A stretch of 64,000 bases of DNA from Pseudomonas morbosilactucae (GTDB taxonomy: Bacteria > Pseudomonadota > Gammaproteobacteria > Pseudomonadales > Pseudomonadaceae). Made by a program: the position numbers and the translations under genes. Shown in pieces: positions 1 to 8,312 of the stretch. Where the stretch lies: the NCBI RefSeq assembly GCF_023241715.1, contig NZ_JALQCW010000021.1, positions 54,321 to 118,320 on the forward strand, given 5' to 3'. Under the pieces are notes generated by a model. It was given only the letters and a program-made list of their open reading frames with translations. It had not been told where the DNA came from and did no database searches. How positions within the stretch are numbered: position 1 is the first letter of the stretch; the number at the start of each line of letters is the position of its first letter.

Positions 1-1
1 C

Positions 2-1144
2 ATCGAACGTGCGCTCGCCGTGGCTAAACTCAAAACGATGCTCGAAGCAGAAGGAGTTGTGCTCTCACAACGAGAACTGGCACGACGTCTTGTTGCTGGA
101 GGCTATCCGATTTCTCAGCCGCACATCAGCCGGATGCTGGACACCCTCGAACACTTACTGCCCGCGATTCCACAAATCCTGTATGCAGGATTGGGTAAGC
201 CCCAGATCGAACGCCTGATCGCTTTACGTAGCCAGGCCGAACGAACCTGGAACCGCTATCCAACCGACCTCCTTGTATTCGCCGAGTTTTGGCTTGATAC
301 CCTGGGCGACTTTGATGCCGAACCCGAGTCCTTAGATCTTGAGCAGCTTCAGGATGAACTGCTTGAACGCATGAGCCGCTTGCTCGGACAGTCCTCCCGT
401 ATGTTGGCCCTGGAGCTGAGCGATACCCAACGAGTCATCTCGACGCCTGGCTTTGAGAACAGCCATCCGCCAAGCGTTGATGAAGCCCCGGCAGGCTCCC
501 CTTCCTCCGAGCCACGCCCCCAATCAACAGAGACCAAAACCCAAGCTGAAACTTCGCAGGAGGAACTGCTCACTGCACCCGAAACGGATGCCGTATCAGC
601 AATCAGCCCTCCGTCACGCATTCAACAGATTCGCGAACAGATCGACCGCGAGACAGCCACCGAAGCAGCATCGCTCATCGAAGCCTGCACGACTGACGAC
701 ATCTGGGGCATTGCACCAGCACTGGATAGCCCCGAACAACTGCGCTTAGCCATCGCCAAACTGGCGCGGGAAATGGCGGCCTATGCCGGGTATCCAGAGA
801 GCATCATCGATCAGCCGCTTGGCCTGGGCTTCGCTCTGGACATCGAACGGCTTGATCTCGCCGCGCCAAGAGCGACAGGCGTTCACCTAATGCTCCTGGC
901 TCTGTTGCGCGCTCAAGACGACGTGAACTGGGAGGATCGCAAGCAACTACCCTCAGCCCTGTTCGGACAACTGTTGCTGGGGGTTTACCAAGTCCCCCTG
1001 CTAGACCGTCCAGTCATCGATGTAGGTCTCGAACGATTGCCCGACAGTTTGTTAATCAAACTGTATCGTCTCATCCGTTTGGCCCGCCGCTTGATCGACT
1101 TAACGCTTGCCCATGAAAACAACTCACAGGAGATGCTGCCATGA
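2..1144 (+). CDS. ParB-family partition protein of the ICE (5'-truncated by window edge)
   Basis: The reading frame is open from base 2, so the N-terminus lies outside the window and the GTG at 20 is not the real start. The visible part begins in a helix-turn-helix region (SQRELARRLVAGGYPISQPH), typical of the ParB DNA-binding domain. A long C-terminal part follows with an acidic, Ser/Pro-rich linker at about residues 150-200. It should bind centromere-like sites and, with a ParA further left, keep the excised circle stable. Its stop overlaps the next start by four bases (ATGA), so the two are translationally coupled. Confidence 0.8.
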   Translation: MERALAVAKLKTMLEAEGVVLSQRELARRLVAGGYPISQPHISRMLDTLEHLLPAIPQILYAGLGKPQIERLIALRSQAERTWNRYPTDLLVFAEFWLDTLGDFDAEPESLDLEQLQDELLERMSRLLGQSSRMLALELSDTQRVISTPGFENSHPPSVDEAPAGSPSSEPRPQSTETKTQAETSQEELLTAPETDAVSAISPPSRIQQIREQIDRETATEAASLIEACTTDDIWGIAPALDSPEQLRLAIAKLAREMAAYAGYPESIIDQPLGLGFALDIERLDLAAPRATGVHLMLLALLRAQDDVNWEDRKQLPSALFGQLLLGVYQVPLLDRPVIDVGLERLPDSLLIKLYRLIRLARRLIDLTLAHENNSQEMLP

Positions 1145-1689
1145 GCCTGTCCTTCAATGTCCTCAACCAAGCCATGCTGACCCAGGTGCTGTATGAGCTG
1201 CGCCTGGGTAATCTGCAACGCTGCAAGGCACTTGGACTGAGTGAGGACGACATCTATCTGTTGCAATCCTTACCGCCCACCACGCTGTCGCACCTGGCCC
1301 ATGCCACTGTGTCTTGGGTCGAGATCAAGGTTGACTCGCCGGTGCTGCATCGGTTGATAGAGCACGCCGAACGTGATGAGCAGAACGAGCGAATGATCAA
1401 TCGAGCGCTCAAACTGGGCGCCAGCAGCACCATCATGTATCAGTGCTTTGGCTTGGCGCATTCGGAAACCGCCTTGCGTCGACGTCTACTCAAGATAGAA
1501 ACCCGCAAGGGTCGACCTCATAACTTGAGTGAAGCCCAGGAACATGCACTCTGGCAGCGTTGGTGCCAACTGCGGGCTCAGGACAGTACCGAGGATCAGC
1601 TCGACGCCATGATGATGCTGGCCGAAGAACAACAGATCAGCTTGACCATCGTGTGGCAGCAAGTTGACCAGTACAGTGACGGTACATGA
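1141..1689 (+). CDS. DUF2857 family ICE protein
   Basis: The 182-residue soluble protein resembles DUF2857, a family found between ParB and the STY4528 gene in these elements. Residues about 95-125 read like a helix-turn-helix (GLAHSETALRRRLLKIETRK), so a DNA-binding or regulatory role is plausible but unproven. There is no signal peptide or membrane segment. It overlaps ParB and the following gene by four bases at each end, so all three form one tightly coupled operon. Confidence 0.75.
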   Translation: MSLSFNVLNQAMLTQVLYELRLGNLQRCKALGLSEDDIYLLQSLPPTTLSHLAHATVSWVEIKVDSPVLHRLIEHAERDEQNERMINRALKLGASSTIMYQCFGLAHSETALRRRLLKIETRKGRPHNLSEAQEHALWQRWCQLRAQDSTEDQLDAMMMLAEEQQISLTIVWQQVDQYSDGT

Positions 1690-2876
1690 ACAACGCCCCT
1701 TCCTCTCGCTGGCAACGTGTCCTGCAGCAATGCACTCAGCAACTGAGTGAGCGTTGGCCAGTACGCACCGCCACTGAACATCCCTCCAACCAGGCGCTAC
1801 AAGCAGGCTTTCTGTTCAGCGGCCAGTCACACGAAGTCGTGCCGCGTCGGTTGCTTTTGGATAATCGGCTGACGCCGCTGGAACGTAATGCCTGGCAAGT
1901 GTTTCGACTGATGCTCCAAGGCCAAGGCATGGTCACGCCACGCTACGAAGATTTACAGCCTTACCTGTCGAGCGTGCCCTACAGCGCGTCAACCTCCCGT
2001 GAAACCATTGCTCGGGTGTTGATGATGCTCAGGTTGACGCGTTGGCTCAGTTTGGTGAGTCGCGGACGCGATCAGCTCAGCGGACGTCTCCAAGGTTCTC
2101 TGTACGTTCTGCACGATGAGCCGTTAACCCCCGCCGAGGCAATGGAACTGGATCAGGATTACCTGGAGCTGGTCGGACATGCTCTCGGTCATGCGACCAA
2201 GGCCGTGCGCATTGTTGCTCAGCACGCTGTAGAGGAAATCCGTCGGGACACGAATATTGATCGAGATCGGTTACCGACGCGGATCGACGGTTGGGGCGAA
2301 CATTGGACACAGCAAGGATTGGATCAGGCAACGCATACCGCGCTGCGCGATTCCGAACTGGGGGAAGATCACAGCGTTCGGAATCGTGCAGGCCCTCGTT
2401 CGGAGTCCGAACCGGGACTGAACGCCAGTGTTTCCGGCACCGTCCGGAATCCGAACGCCTCCGGTACTGTATTAAAAGAAAGTATTTGTACTGTACCGCG
2501 CGCGACCCCAGCGGAGGATAACCTGCAATGGCCCGCGGCGCTGCACCTGAGCCCAAGCGAGCGTCAGGCCGTAGCCGTTGCGCTGAACAAGCTCAAACCT
2601 GCGGATCGGCAGGCGGTGCTCAACGAAGCGGGGGCACGCTGTACAGCAGGAAATGTCCGCAAGCCAGCGGCCTATCTGATGGGACTGATCCAGCGGGCGC
2701 TGAAAGGAGACTTTCATCCTTGGGCAGGTCAGGCCGAACCGGCATCCATTGCAGAATCACCCTCACCTCCCCCCTCGCGACCATCTCGGCAACAGGGCGA
2801 ACCCGCTTCTGCCGTTGCCCAAGCCTGTCTGAATGAATTGCGCCAACTGCGCGGCAAGCGCGGTGGCAGTCAGTAG
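1686..2876 (+). CDS. STY4528 family protein
   Basis: The 396-residue protein matches my memory of the STY4528 family, first noted on Salmonella SPI-7 and present in the maintenance module of PFGI-1-type ICEs. The N-terminal half (LTPLERNAWQVFRLMLQGQG and a segment rich in SRETIAR) looks like a winged-helix DNA-binding domain. The C-terminal part resembles the replication-initiator-like tail of such proteins. Biochemical function is not established. Its start overlaps DUF2857 (ATGA), and a 21-bp palindrome follows its stop. Confidence 0.75.
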   Translation: MNNAPSSRWQRVLQQCTQQLSERWPVRTATEHPSNQALQAGFLFSGQSHEVVPRRLLLDNRLTPLERNAWQVFRLMLQGQGMVTPRYEDLQPYLSSVPYSASTSRETIARVLMMLRLTRWLSLVSRGRDQLSGRLQGSLYVLHDEPLTPAEAMELDQDYLELVGHALGHATKAVRIVAQHAVEEIRRDTNIDRDRLPTRIDGWGEHWTQQGLDQATHTALRDSELGEDHSVRNRAGPRSESEPGLNASVSGTVRNPNASGTVLKESICTVPRATPAEDNLQWPAALHLSPSERQAVAVALNKLKPADRQAVLNEAGARCTAGNVRKPAAYLMGLIQRALKGDFHPWAGQAEPASIAESPSPPPSRPSRQQGEPASAVAQACLNELRQLRGKRGGSQ

Positions 2877-2877
2877 A

Positions 2878-2898
2878 TTTGATGCCAGTGGCATCAAA
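2878..2898. repeat. Perfect 21-bp palindrome after the STY4528 gene
   Basis: Ten-base arms TTTGATGCCA and TGGCATCAAA surround a single G two bases after the stop codon. There is no following U-run, so it is not a classical intrinsic terminator. It may be a Rho-linked hairpin or a protein-binding site. The next gene starts only at 3099. Confidence 0.6.
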
Positions 2899-3098
2899 AC
2901 CATGGAGTTCCAATCGACGAACACGTCGGACCAAACTATGAAATTTTTAGGGAACAATAAGGGCATCCTTCCCATGAGCATAGGCATCAGTAATTAGCCC
3001 TCGTTCACCAAACCGAACAGACCGCATTCAGCTTTTTGGCTGCCCCTAACTCTCTTCTGTCGCAACGTTCCAGTCCAAGCTTTTGCGAGGACAACACC

Positions 3099-3853
3099 GT
3101 GGCCGATCACTACCAACTCAACCTGGGCTCGTTGCGCAGCAGCATCAGCCTGACCCTGCACACGCACCACGCCGCCCGAATCTGGCAAGGCCGGACTGCA
3201 CGCGAAGGCGCTCACTCAATCATGGGGATGGCGGGCTACATCAGTGTCACCAACCTAATCAAACAAACTGCCGCCCAGGACGACCCCTATGCCGATTGGG
3301 CCATCGTACAGCTCGAAGAAAAACTGACGCAGGCCAAGAACGGCATGCTGGAACTGAGCCAGCAGTTGAATCGAATCAGGCAGGACCTGCGACCCAGATC
3401 GATATGAGTGACAACCTCAACATCCACCCCGTCACCTTGCCGCTGTACATCGGCAGTCAGTTGGGGTTTCTCGCGGTCTATCTGCTGACCGACTACGACA
3501 CCCTGGTGCGCCGGACCCTATTGGCCCATCACACCGCGTTGATCGGTCGCAGGGACATGGAGGCCTGGATCGACGACGGTGCTCACTTGCTGCGCAGCTT
3601 GTTCGGCCAGGCGCAGCGTTATCGAAATGCCGGCGTCACCCGCGATGACATGGCGGCCAACAACGCCCGCGCCCTGGCGGCTATCGAGAAATTTGGATTC
3701 CCCCCCACGGACATCCTTGAAGGACATCACCGCTCCCAGTTTGCGCCGCCGATCATTCGCCAGGGGGCGGTAACGGTAGATGCCCCTAACGACTCAGCCG
3801 AAGACCAGGGAGAGTCCTTTGTAACAGTGGGAGTACCGGAGGACGATGCATGA
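3099..3853 (+). pseudogene. PFL_4669 family ICE protein (TIGR03761), interrupted by a one-base frameshift
   Basis: The gene starts at a GTG (3099) behind GAGGACAAC and reads ADHYQLNLGSLRSSISLTL, the family's usual N-terminus, up to a stop at 3405-3407. The rest continues in another frame (LNIHPVTLPLYIGSQLGFLA to 3853). Joining them needs one base more: CGACCC at about 3388-3393 would read RPQIDMSDNL if it had four Cs. The rebuilt protein is about 250 residues, the normal family length. Either the gene is broken or one C is missing from the assembly. It overlaps DUF3158 by ATGA. Confidence 0.75.
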
Positions 3854-4362
3854 ATCCCCTGCTCCCAGTTCAACCCATAGCTTTCGAAGTGCTGACACAG
3901 AATACCTATCGACAACTCGAACACGCTGCCTCCCTAAAAGGCCTTTTAAGGCCCTTTAAGGGTAAGGGGGAGTTGGAGTACCTGGCGCAAGTTGCGAAGG
4001 AGATCGAGGCGCAGTTACGTCATCTGATGGAGGTTTCCGTGCAGCAGGCAGCACAGCCCCCCGTCTCACTGCTGAACATTCGATTGGTGCTGCAGAACAC
4101 TGGCGCGGGCAGCAGCTTTTTGCGTTGGCGCACCCGTGATTTTACCCGCATGGGGGTTACGGTCTGGGAGCGCCAAGTCTCCCACAAAGCCCTGTCGCAG
4201 GCCGTACGCGAGAGATTGCAGCGCATCGAATACGACCGCATTGCTCTGAACTTACAGATGAGTGTGGTGCATTCACTTTACCGCCAGGCCACGACCTGCG
4301 CGATCAAAATGGGCAGTGCCGAGCAGCTACTGCGCCAGTTCAAAACAGCAGTGGAGGTATGA
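3850..4362 (+). CDS. DUF3158 family ICE protein
   Basis: The 170-residue protein resembles DUF3158, a family of unknown function that sits between PFL_4669 and the SSB gene in these ICEs. It is soluble, basic and mostly helical. The segment around residues 90-115 (GSSFLRWRTRDFTRMGVTVW) is the best conserved part as I recall. ATGA overlap upstream and a two-base gap to the SSB start show co-translation with replication and single-strand functions. Confidence 0.75.
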   Translation: MNPLLPVQPIAFEVLTQNTYRQLEHAASLKGLLRPFKGKGELEYLAQVAKEIEAQLRHLMEVSVQQAAQPPVSLLNIRLVLQNTGAGSSFLRWRTRDFTRMGVTVWERQVSHKALSQAVRERLQRIEYDRIALNLQMSVVHSLYRQATTCAIKMGSAEQLLRQFKTAVEV

Positions 4363-4364
4363 CA

Positions 4365-4779
4365 ATGAGCACTTTTTTTTGTCGGCGAAGGCAACATCGG
4401 CAGTGCGCCAGAATTCCAGGAGTTTGCCTCAGGCAATGACGAGCCTCGACGCTTGTTGAGGCTGAATGTGTACTTCGACAACCCAGTACCGCGTGATGGT
4501 AGTTATGAAGACCGAGGGGGTTATTGGGCGCCGGTCGAGCTCTGGCACCGGGACGCCGAACACTGGAGCACGCTGTACCAGAAAGGTATGCGAGTGCTGG
4601 TCGAAGGCCGCACGGTGCGGGATGAGTGGGAGGACAGTGAAGAAAACACAAGGGTGACCTTCAAGATCGAAGCGCGCCGAGTTGGAATCCTGCCTCACCG
4701 GGTGCTCAGCACGGTCATGAAGGAGCGCCCTGCTAAACAAATAAGTGCCGAAAAAGCCGATGACCAAGGCACAGCCTGA
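4365..4779 (+). pseudogene. ssb: ICE single-stranded DNA-binding protein, frame broken in a T8 tract
   Basis: ATG AGC ACT is followed by T8 (4373-4380), and the frame soon hits a stop. With seven Ts it reads MSTFFVGEGNIGSAPEFQEF and continues without a stop to 4779, giving a protein of about 138 residues with an OB fold (RLLRLNVYFDNP, then LVEGRTVRDEW). That is the ICE-type SSB that coats transferred DNA. The extra T may be a mutation, a sequencing error, or a slippery tract restored by polymerase slippage. The ORF from the TTG at 4453 alone lacks the first beta strand. Confidence 0.75.
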
Positions 4780-5045
4780 CGCAATTTCGGCATAAAAAAT
4801 GCCGCCTTTCGTGAGCCTTCAGGACGGTGGTCACTTACCTTTCGTGATGATCCGTCCTGCCTCCCAAGCAACAACGTGGAGAACAAACAGCTCATTGCTT
4901 TTTTAGCCGATGCCGAAACGAAAATACCCCCTGTTTAGAGACCTTAGGTTCCGACGCAACCTCGCCAGCGAAAGCGCACTTGAACGCTGCCTGAAGGACG
5001 CTCCAAGTAACCGTTTCAGTACCCAAAGACATCACTCAGCCTCGG
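4780..5045. other. Gap after SSB with two hairpins and no supported gene
   Basis: A hairpin CGGCAT/ATGCCG lies at 4788-4804. A larger one has arms CAGGACGG (4820-4827) and CCGTCCTG (4852-4859) with inner TCAC/GTGA. A short frame from GTG at about 4872 (NKQLIAFLADAETKIPPV) then stops. I recall relatives having topB here; it is absent. The second hairpin looks like a leader left without its gene. Confidence 0.45.
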
Positions 5046-5303
5046 TCAGTGCACCATCAGTGGTAACAGAACTCCCTCTAACTCGGTTAGGGGCCGCCCG
5101 ACCTCTCGGGCCAAGGCAACGCCCGTCGCCATCCAGATTTTCCCCAGTTCATTGAAGGCCTGCAGGTGGGCTGGATGTTCGTTGAGCCAATGGACAAGGC
5201 TGTTGAAGTGCTCAGGATTTTCAGGGAAATCATGGATGCTGATGAACAACTCCATTGTCCTGTCCCAAATCTCATCTGTGCCGTATTTGCTCTTCTCTTC
5301 CAT
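5046..5303 (-). CDS. Small protein resembling the DUF4880/FecR N-terminal helix bundle
   Basis: The 85-residue acidic protein contains HFNSLVHWLNEHPAHLQAFN, the WL-x-P-x-H-x-x-A pattern of the short N-terminal domain of FecR-like sigma regulators (DUF4880). No transmembrane or FecR periplasmic domain follows, so it is a stand-alone copy of that fold or a look-alike. It is transcribed away from the XRE regulator gene and shares an intergenic region holding repeated GTTGA/TCAAC elements. Function unknown. Confidence 0.55.
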   Translation of the reverse strand: MEEKSKYGTDEIWDRTMELFISIHDFPENPEHFNSLVHWLNEHPAHLQAFNELGKIWMATGVALAREVGRPLTELEGVLLPLMVH

Positions 5304-5433
5304 ACGCAGCGTTTCCTCTGATTCGCCTAATCAACTCATCCATTCTCACTGACCATCCCGACCACTAAATCCTAGGGGAATTGAAGCAGCGTCGCGGTGA
5401 ATGGCTATTTCAGTCATGATAACAACCCAATGA

Positions 5434-5446
5434 GTTGAGACTCAAC
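5434..5446. promoter_or_regulatory. Candidate XRE operator (13-bp palindrome)
   Basis: GTTGAG-A-CTCAAC is a perfect palindrome between the divergent small gene (5303) and the XRE gene (5513). A second, looser pair GTTGA...TCAAC lies at about 5491-5510, just before the XRE start. Repeated half-sites in a divergent region suggest autoregulation; this is inference. Confidence 0.45.
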
Positions 5447-5512
5447 CTTAAGGGATGTTCATGTCAACGAGTCTTTGCTCAACCATTCGGGTTGAACTGG
5501 AGAACTCAACCC

Positions 5513-5854
5513 TTGGCACATAAACATCCAACTCAAGTCCAAATCGGACGCATGATCGCGAAGCACCGAACCGAGCGTAATCTGACTCAAGAAGAGGTTG
5601 CGGAGCGGATGGGAATCGGCAGTGAAGCCATATCGCGACTGGAGCGGGGAGTGGTGGAGTTGTCCGTAATCAAACTGATGCAACTGGCGGAGATTTTCGA
5701 CTGCCGAATGGACGAGTTGCTCACCGAGTCAAGCAATCGCCCCATCGATCAAGCCAACATGATCTCCGGCCTGTTGAGTGACCTGAAAGAAAGTGACCGT
5801 GCCTTTATCCTGGCGACCGTCGAGCAATTGGCCACTCATCTCGGCAGCAAGTAA
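5513..5854 (+). CDS. XRE-family helix-turn-helix regulator
   Basis: I chose the TTG at 5513 because GGAG lies about ten bases upstream and the product then begins MAHKHPTQVQIGRMIAKHR, as in ICE relatives; the frame is open from 5435. Residues about 13-68 are a canonical Cro/C1 HTH (RNLTQEEVAERMGIGSEAIS, then RLERG). The roughly 45-residue tail is probably a dimerisation helix. It likely controls itself and the divergent small gene through the GTTGAG palindrome. The palindrome overlaps the longer frame, another reason to prefer the later start. Confidence 0.8.
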   Translation: MAHKHPTQVQIGRMIAKHRTERNLTQEEVAERMGIGSEAISRLERGVVELSVIKLMQLAEIFDCRMDELLTESSNRPIDQANMISGLLSDLKESDRAFILATVEQLATHLGSK

Positions 5855-6445
5855 CCGTTTTCACTCCCATTTGATCCAGAGAGTGCTACTGGCATTCTCT
5901 ACCTTGACGTCGCCCCGCCTTCCTTGCTGTAGTGCACCTGGATCATCGCCAACGGCGGCCCAAGACCGACTCGCTCCGGGTAGCTCGGTCGGACTCCCTG
6001 AGTTCGGAGCCCTCTCCTCTAGAGAGTTTTATTCCTATTTGTGCTCGACCGGGTCGAGGTGGCGGATGACCACTGTTGCCTCTAACAGGTAATAGCGGTC
6101 ATCCGCTGCGGCGACCGCCTTCAGTCCCGGCGCCCACCGGGGAAACACTGGGCACCCTTTGTGCGCGGATGCGTGCCAGCAGCTTTCGATCCAGGCCACG
6201 ACAAGGGTCGGTTGGTGACTCATGGCGCAGTTAAACCAAGTTTTACGAGGCACTTGTCGACGGCGTCTGACCACCAAAGGTGGCTGTTATCTTCCTCGCC
6301 TGGCTCACCGCCAGGCCCACTCTTCACTTTCTTCTGTCCAACAACTGCCAGTGTATTCTGGCCATAAAAAATCGAGTTACAGCGCCTTGACGCCCCCCTG
6401 TGACGGGCATATACAAAGAACATGGTTCGCTGTCGTTGACAGCCC
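5855..6445. other. Long gap between XRE gene and structured leader; one weak minus-strand ORF
   Basis: No strong gene is seen. A minus-strand frame at 6035-6223 (62 residues, starting MSHQPTLVVAWIESCWH) has protein-like composition but no Shine-Dalgarno, so I do not list it as a gene. An inverted repeat CGACCGGGTCG lies near 6048. The right part may hold the promoter for the DUF3577 leader. Confidence 0.4.
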
Positions 6446-6754
6446 AGCCCAGGTAGCTTGAACCTTCAAGGCTACGCCACTTATGTGGTGGTTTACCCCA
6501 AGTACGATCAGCGTTCGGAGGCTCGTACGATTGCTGCTTCGGCGGTGATGAATGCCCACTACTCCAGACCTTCGGATCCCCCGCAGACGCTCCTCTGCTG
6601 CGCTGCTATTCCCTAGATGTATCACGCTGATCATTACCGGCTTACCGGTGGTGAATAGTTCACTGCGCGTCTTCACCTTACCCAACCTGACGGGGGCTCA
6701 CTTCCCCGCCAGGGACCGTGCGTCACCGTTTTCCCTTCAAACAGGAGAACCACC
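6446..6754 (+). ncRNA. Structured 5' leader of the DUF3577 gene (copy A)
   Basis: This leader is homologous to that at 29141-29382. Shared hairpins are CCAC/GTGG (6477-6480 with 6485-6488), GTACGA/TCGTAC (6502-6507 with 6523-6528) and CTGC/GCGG closed by TTCG (6534-6545). Each differs in the other copy by compensating changes. Further hairpins follow (ACCGG/CCGGT near 6638, GGGG/CCCC near 6693-6708), ending with a Shine-Dalgarno before ATG 6755. I recall a published DUF3577 RNA motif but cannot confirm it is this one. It may act as an RNA leader or as a folded single-strand promoter on entering DNA. Confidence 0.65.
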
Positions 6755-7336
6755 ATGGCCCACGCTAACCAATCCCCAGAAGCGACCACTTACTTCAACC
6801 TGCACACCGTCGGCATCGGCTACCTCAACCGCGTTCGCGAGGTACAAGTGCGCCGCGGCCAACCCTTCATGGCATGTGATATCTCAGCCCTACACGGCGC
6901 TTCCAACGCCGTGGAATACACCCGCTTCGATTGCAAAGTCGCTGGGGGTGAAGCTGAACGCTTGATCCGACTCTACAAGGACGCCGTCAATGCCGAGAAA
7001 AAGGTCTTGCTGTCATTCCGTATCGGCGACCTGTGGATCGATCCCTTTCTCTACGAGAAAGGCGATAAACAAGGTCAACCGGGCGCCGGCCTGAAGGGCC
7101 GTTTGCTGTTCATCGACTGGATCAAGGTCAACGGCACCTTCGAATACAAAGCGCCAGCCAGGCAGGAGGCAACAGTACCTGCTGAGCCGGCGCCCAACAG
7201 TGAGTCCTCCTCATCGTCGGCCAACGCCGACGCTGAGGAGATCGAAACGCCAACACAGACTCGACTCGAGTCCGTCTCCCCACCCATTGCAGGCACAACT
7301 TGCGGTGACGCTACACGTACCGTTCAGTCCGCCTGA
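6755..7336 (+). CDS. DUF3577 / STY4534 family ICE protein
   Basis: The 193-residue protein matches the DUF3577 (STY4534) family of ICE leading-region proteins. The first about 130 residues are a compact domain (YFNLHTVGIGYLNRVREVQV, then SFRIGDLWIDPFLYEKG) that looks OB-fold-like and SSB-related. The tail is Ser/Glu/Thr-rich and probably disordered, like acidic SSB tails. A role with single-stranded DNA during transfer is inferred. AGGAG sits six bases before ATG. A long structured leader precedes it and a strong terminator follows. Confidence 0.8.
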   Translation: MAHANQSPEATTYFNLHTVGIGYLNRVREVQVRRGQPFMACDISALHGASNAVEYTRFDCKVAGGEAERLIRLYKDAVNAEKKVLLSFRIGDLWIDPFLYEKGDKQGQPGAGLKGRLLFIDWIKVNGTFEYKAPARQEATVPAEPAPNSESSSSSANADAEEIETPTQTRLESVSPPIAGTTCGDATRTVQSA

Positions 7337-7358
7337 ACAGTTCACGATGTTCCTCAGC

Positions 7359-7383
7359 AAGGCGCTCCTTAGAGCGCCTTTTT
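7359..7383 (+). terminator. Intrinsic terminator after DUF3577 gene
   Basis: Arms AGGCGCTC and GAGCGCCT with a three-base loop are followed directly by T5. It separates the DUF3577 unit from the small gene at 7406. Confidence 0.8.
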
Positions 7384-7405
7384 CAATCGACACAGGGGGC
7401 CCCTC

Positions 7406-7663
7406 ATGGAATCCTTCTGGCTTTGCGACGACTGCCTGTTCGGTGCCGCTTACGAGGATTACAGCACGTTATCGCTCTATCACTCGGAACATGAAATCGA
7501 GCAGCGCATTGCCGCGATACATCATGGCCTGATGCAGTTAATGCCCATCAGCGCCGACTTCGACTTAAACGCAGGCTGGGGCATAAAAGCCTTTTCCTCA
7601 TCACCCTGCGATAGCTGCGGCTCATTACTACACGGCCAACGCCACCGTTTCACTCGCCTGTAA
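7406..7663 (+). CDS. Small cysteine-pair ICE protein
   Basis: The 85-residue protein has a CDDC pair near the N-terminus (residues 7-10) and CDSCGSLLHGQRHRF near the C-terminus, a likely zinc-binding knuckle. I do not recognise a named family. A G-rich Shine-Dalgarno (GGGGGC) lies before ATG. It lies in the leading region between DUF3577 and RadC genes, where small accessory proteins of unknown role are common. Confidence 0.6.
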   Translation: MESFWLCDDCLFGAAYEDYSTLSLYHSEHEIEQRIAAIHHGLMQLMPISADFDLNAGWGIKAFSSSPCDSCGSLLHGQRHRFTRL

Positions 7664-7765
7664 ACAGAATGTCATCGGCTAACACACACGACGCCACATC
7701 CACCCTTGGGGGTACTACTCCCATCAGGGCGTGTACCCCTGACTTTCTCCCTCAGAGGTACCGCC

Positions 7766-8260
7766 ATGAGCCCCTCATTCGCACAGATTGAGACCTCGGA
7801 TTTCGAAGCTGATCGCATTGCCCTAGAAAATGGACTGATCGACGAAGCGCTACATATTTTGGATCGTCGATTGTTTGCCCGAGGCCCTGACCTAACGTCA
7901 CCTGACACGGTCGCTGCTTATCTAAAACTGCAACTGGCGCCGCAGGAACATGAAGTGTTCGCGGTGATTTTCCTCGATGCCAAACACCGCGTCTCGGCGT
8001 TCGAAGTCCTCTTTCACGGCAGCATTGATAGCACCAGTGTTTACCCCCGCCAAGTCGTTAAACGCTCCCTGGTTCATAACGCCGCGGCCGCCATTCTTGT
8101 TCACAACCACCCTTCCGGTTGTACGGAACCTAGCCTGGCAGATCGTGCTTTAACCGCACGGCTGAAAGACTCCTTGGCCTTGGTCGAAGTGCGGGTGCTG
8201 GATCACTTCATCGTAGGCAAAGGTCGTCCGTTCTCCCTGGCCGAACATGGCTTGCTTTAA
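7766..8260 (+). CDS. RadC-family JAB/MPN domain protein
   Basis: The 164-residue protein is the RadC/JAB domain typical of ICEs and plasmids. The metal motif HNHPSG at about residues 113-118 with a downstream Asp ([13 protein letters not shown]) is intact. The family has a deubiquitinase-like metalloprotease fold, but its substrate in mobile elements is unknown. The ATG at 7766 follows GAGGTACCGCC. A G-rich leader (about 7696-7760) resembles those of the other leading-region genes. A terminator hairpin follows. Confidence 0.85.
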   Translation: MSPSFAQIETSDFEADRIALENGLIDEALHILDRRLFARGPDLTSPDTVAAYLKLQLAPQEHEVFAVIFLDAKHRVSAFEVLFHGSIDSTSVYPRQVVKRSLVHNAAAAILVHNHPSGCTEPSLADRALTARLKDSLALVEVRVLDHFIVGKGRPFSLAEHGLL

Positions 8261-8266
8261 CCCTCA

Positions 8267-8286
8267 AAGGCGCCGAATGGCGCCTT
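8267..8286 (+). terminator. Hairpin terminator after radC-like gene
   Basis: Perfect arms AAGGCGCC and GGCGCCTT with loop GAAT follow the RadC stop. The T-rich tail (GTTCATTTT) is interrupted, so termination may be partial. Confidence 0.6.
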
Positions 8287-8312
8287 GTTCATTTTCATTC
8301 TGGAGACTTCAC

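Noticed and set aside
3083..3853. One 256-codon gene starting at 3083
   Set aside because: Its first about 105 codons (Arg/Pro/His-rich) are the out-of-frame reading of the PFL_4669 N-terminus; only the later part is real.
4910..5155. 81-codon plus-strand ORF after SSB
   Set aside because: Basic, low-complexity product overlapping the end of the opposite small gene, without a ribosome site.
6035..6223. 62-codon minus-strand ORF before the DUF3577 leader
   Set aside because: Composition is protein-like, but there is no Shine-Dalgarno and no known homolog comes to mind. Left as part of the gap.
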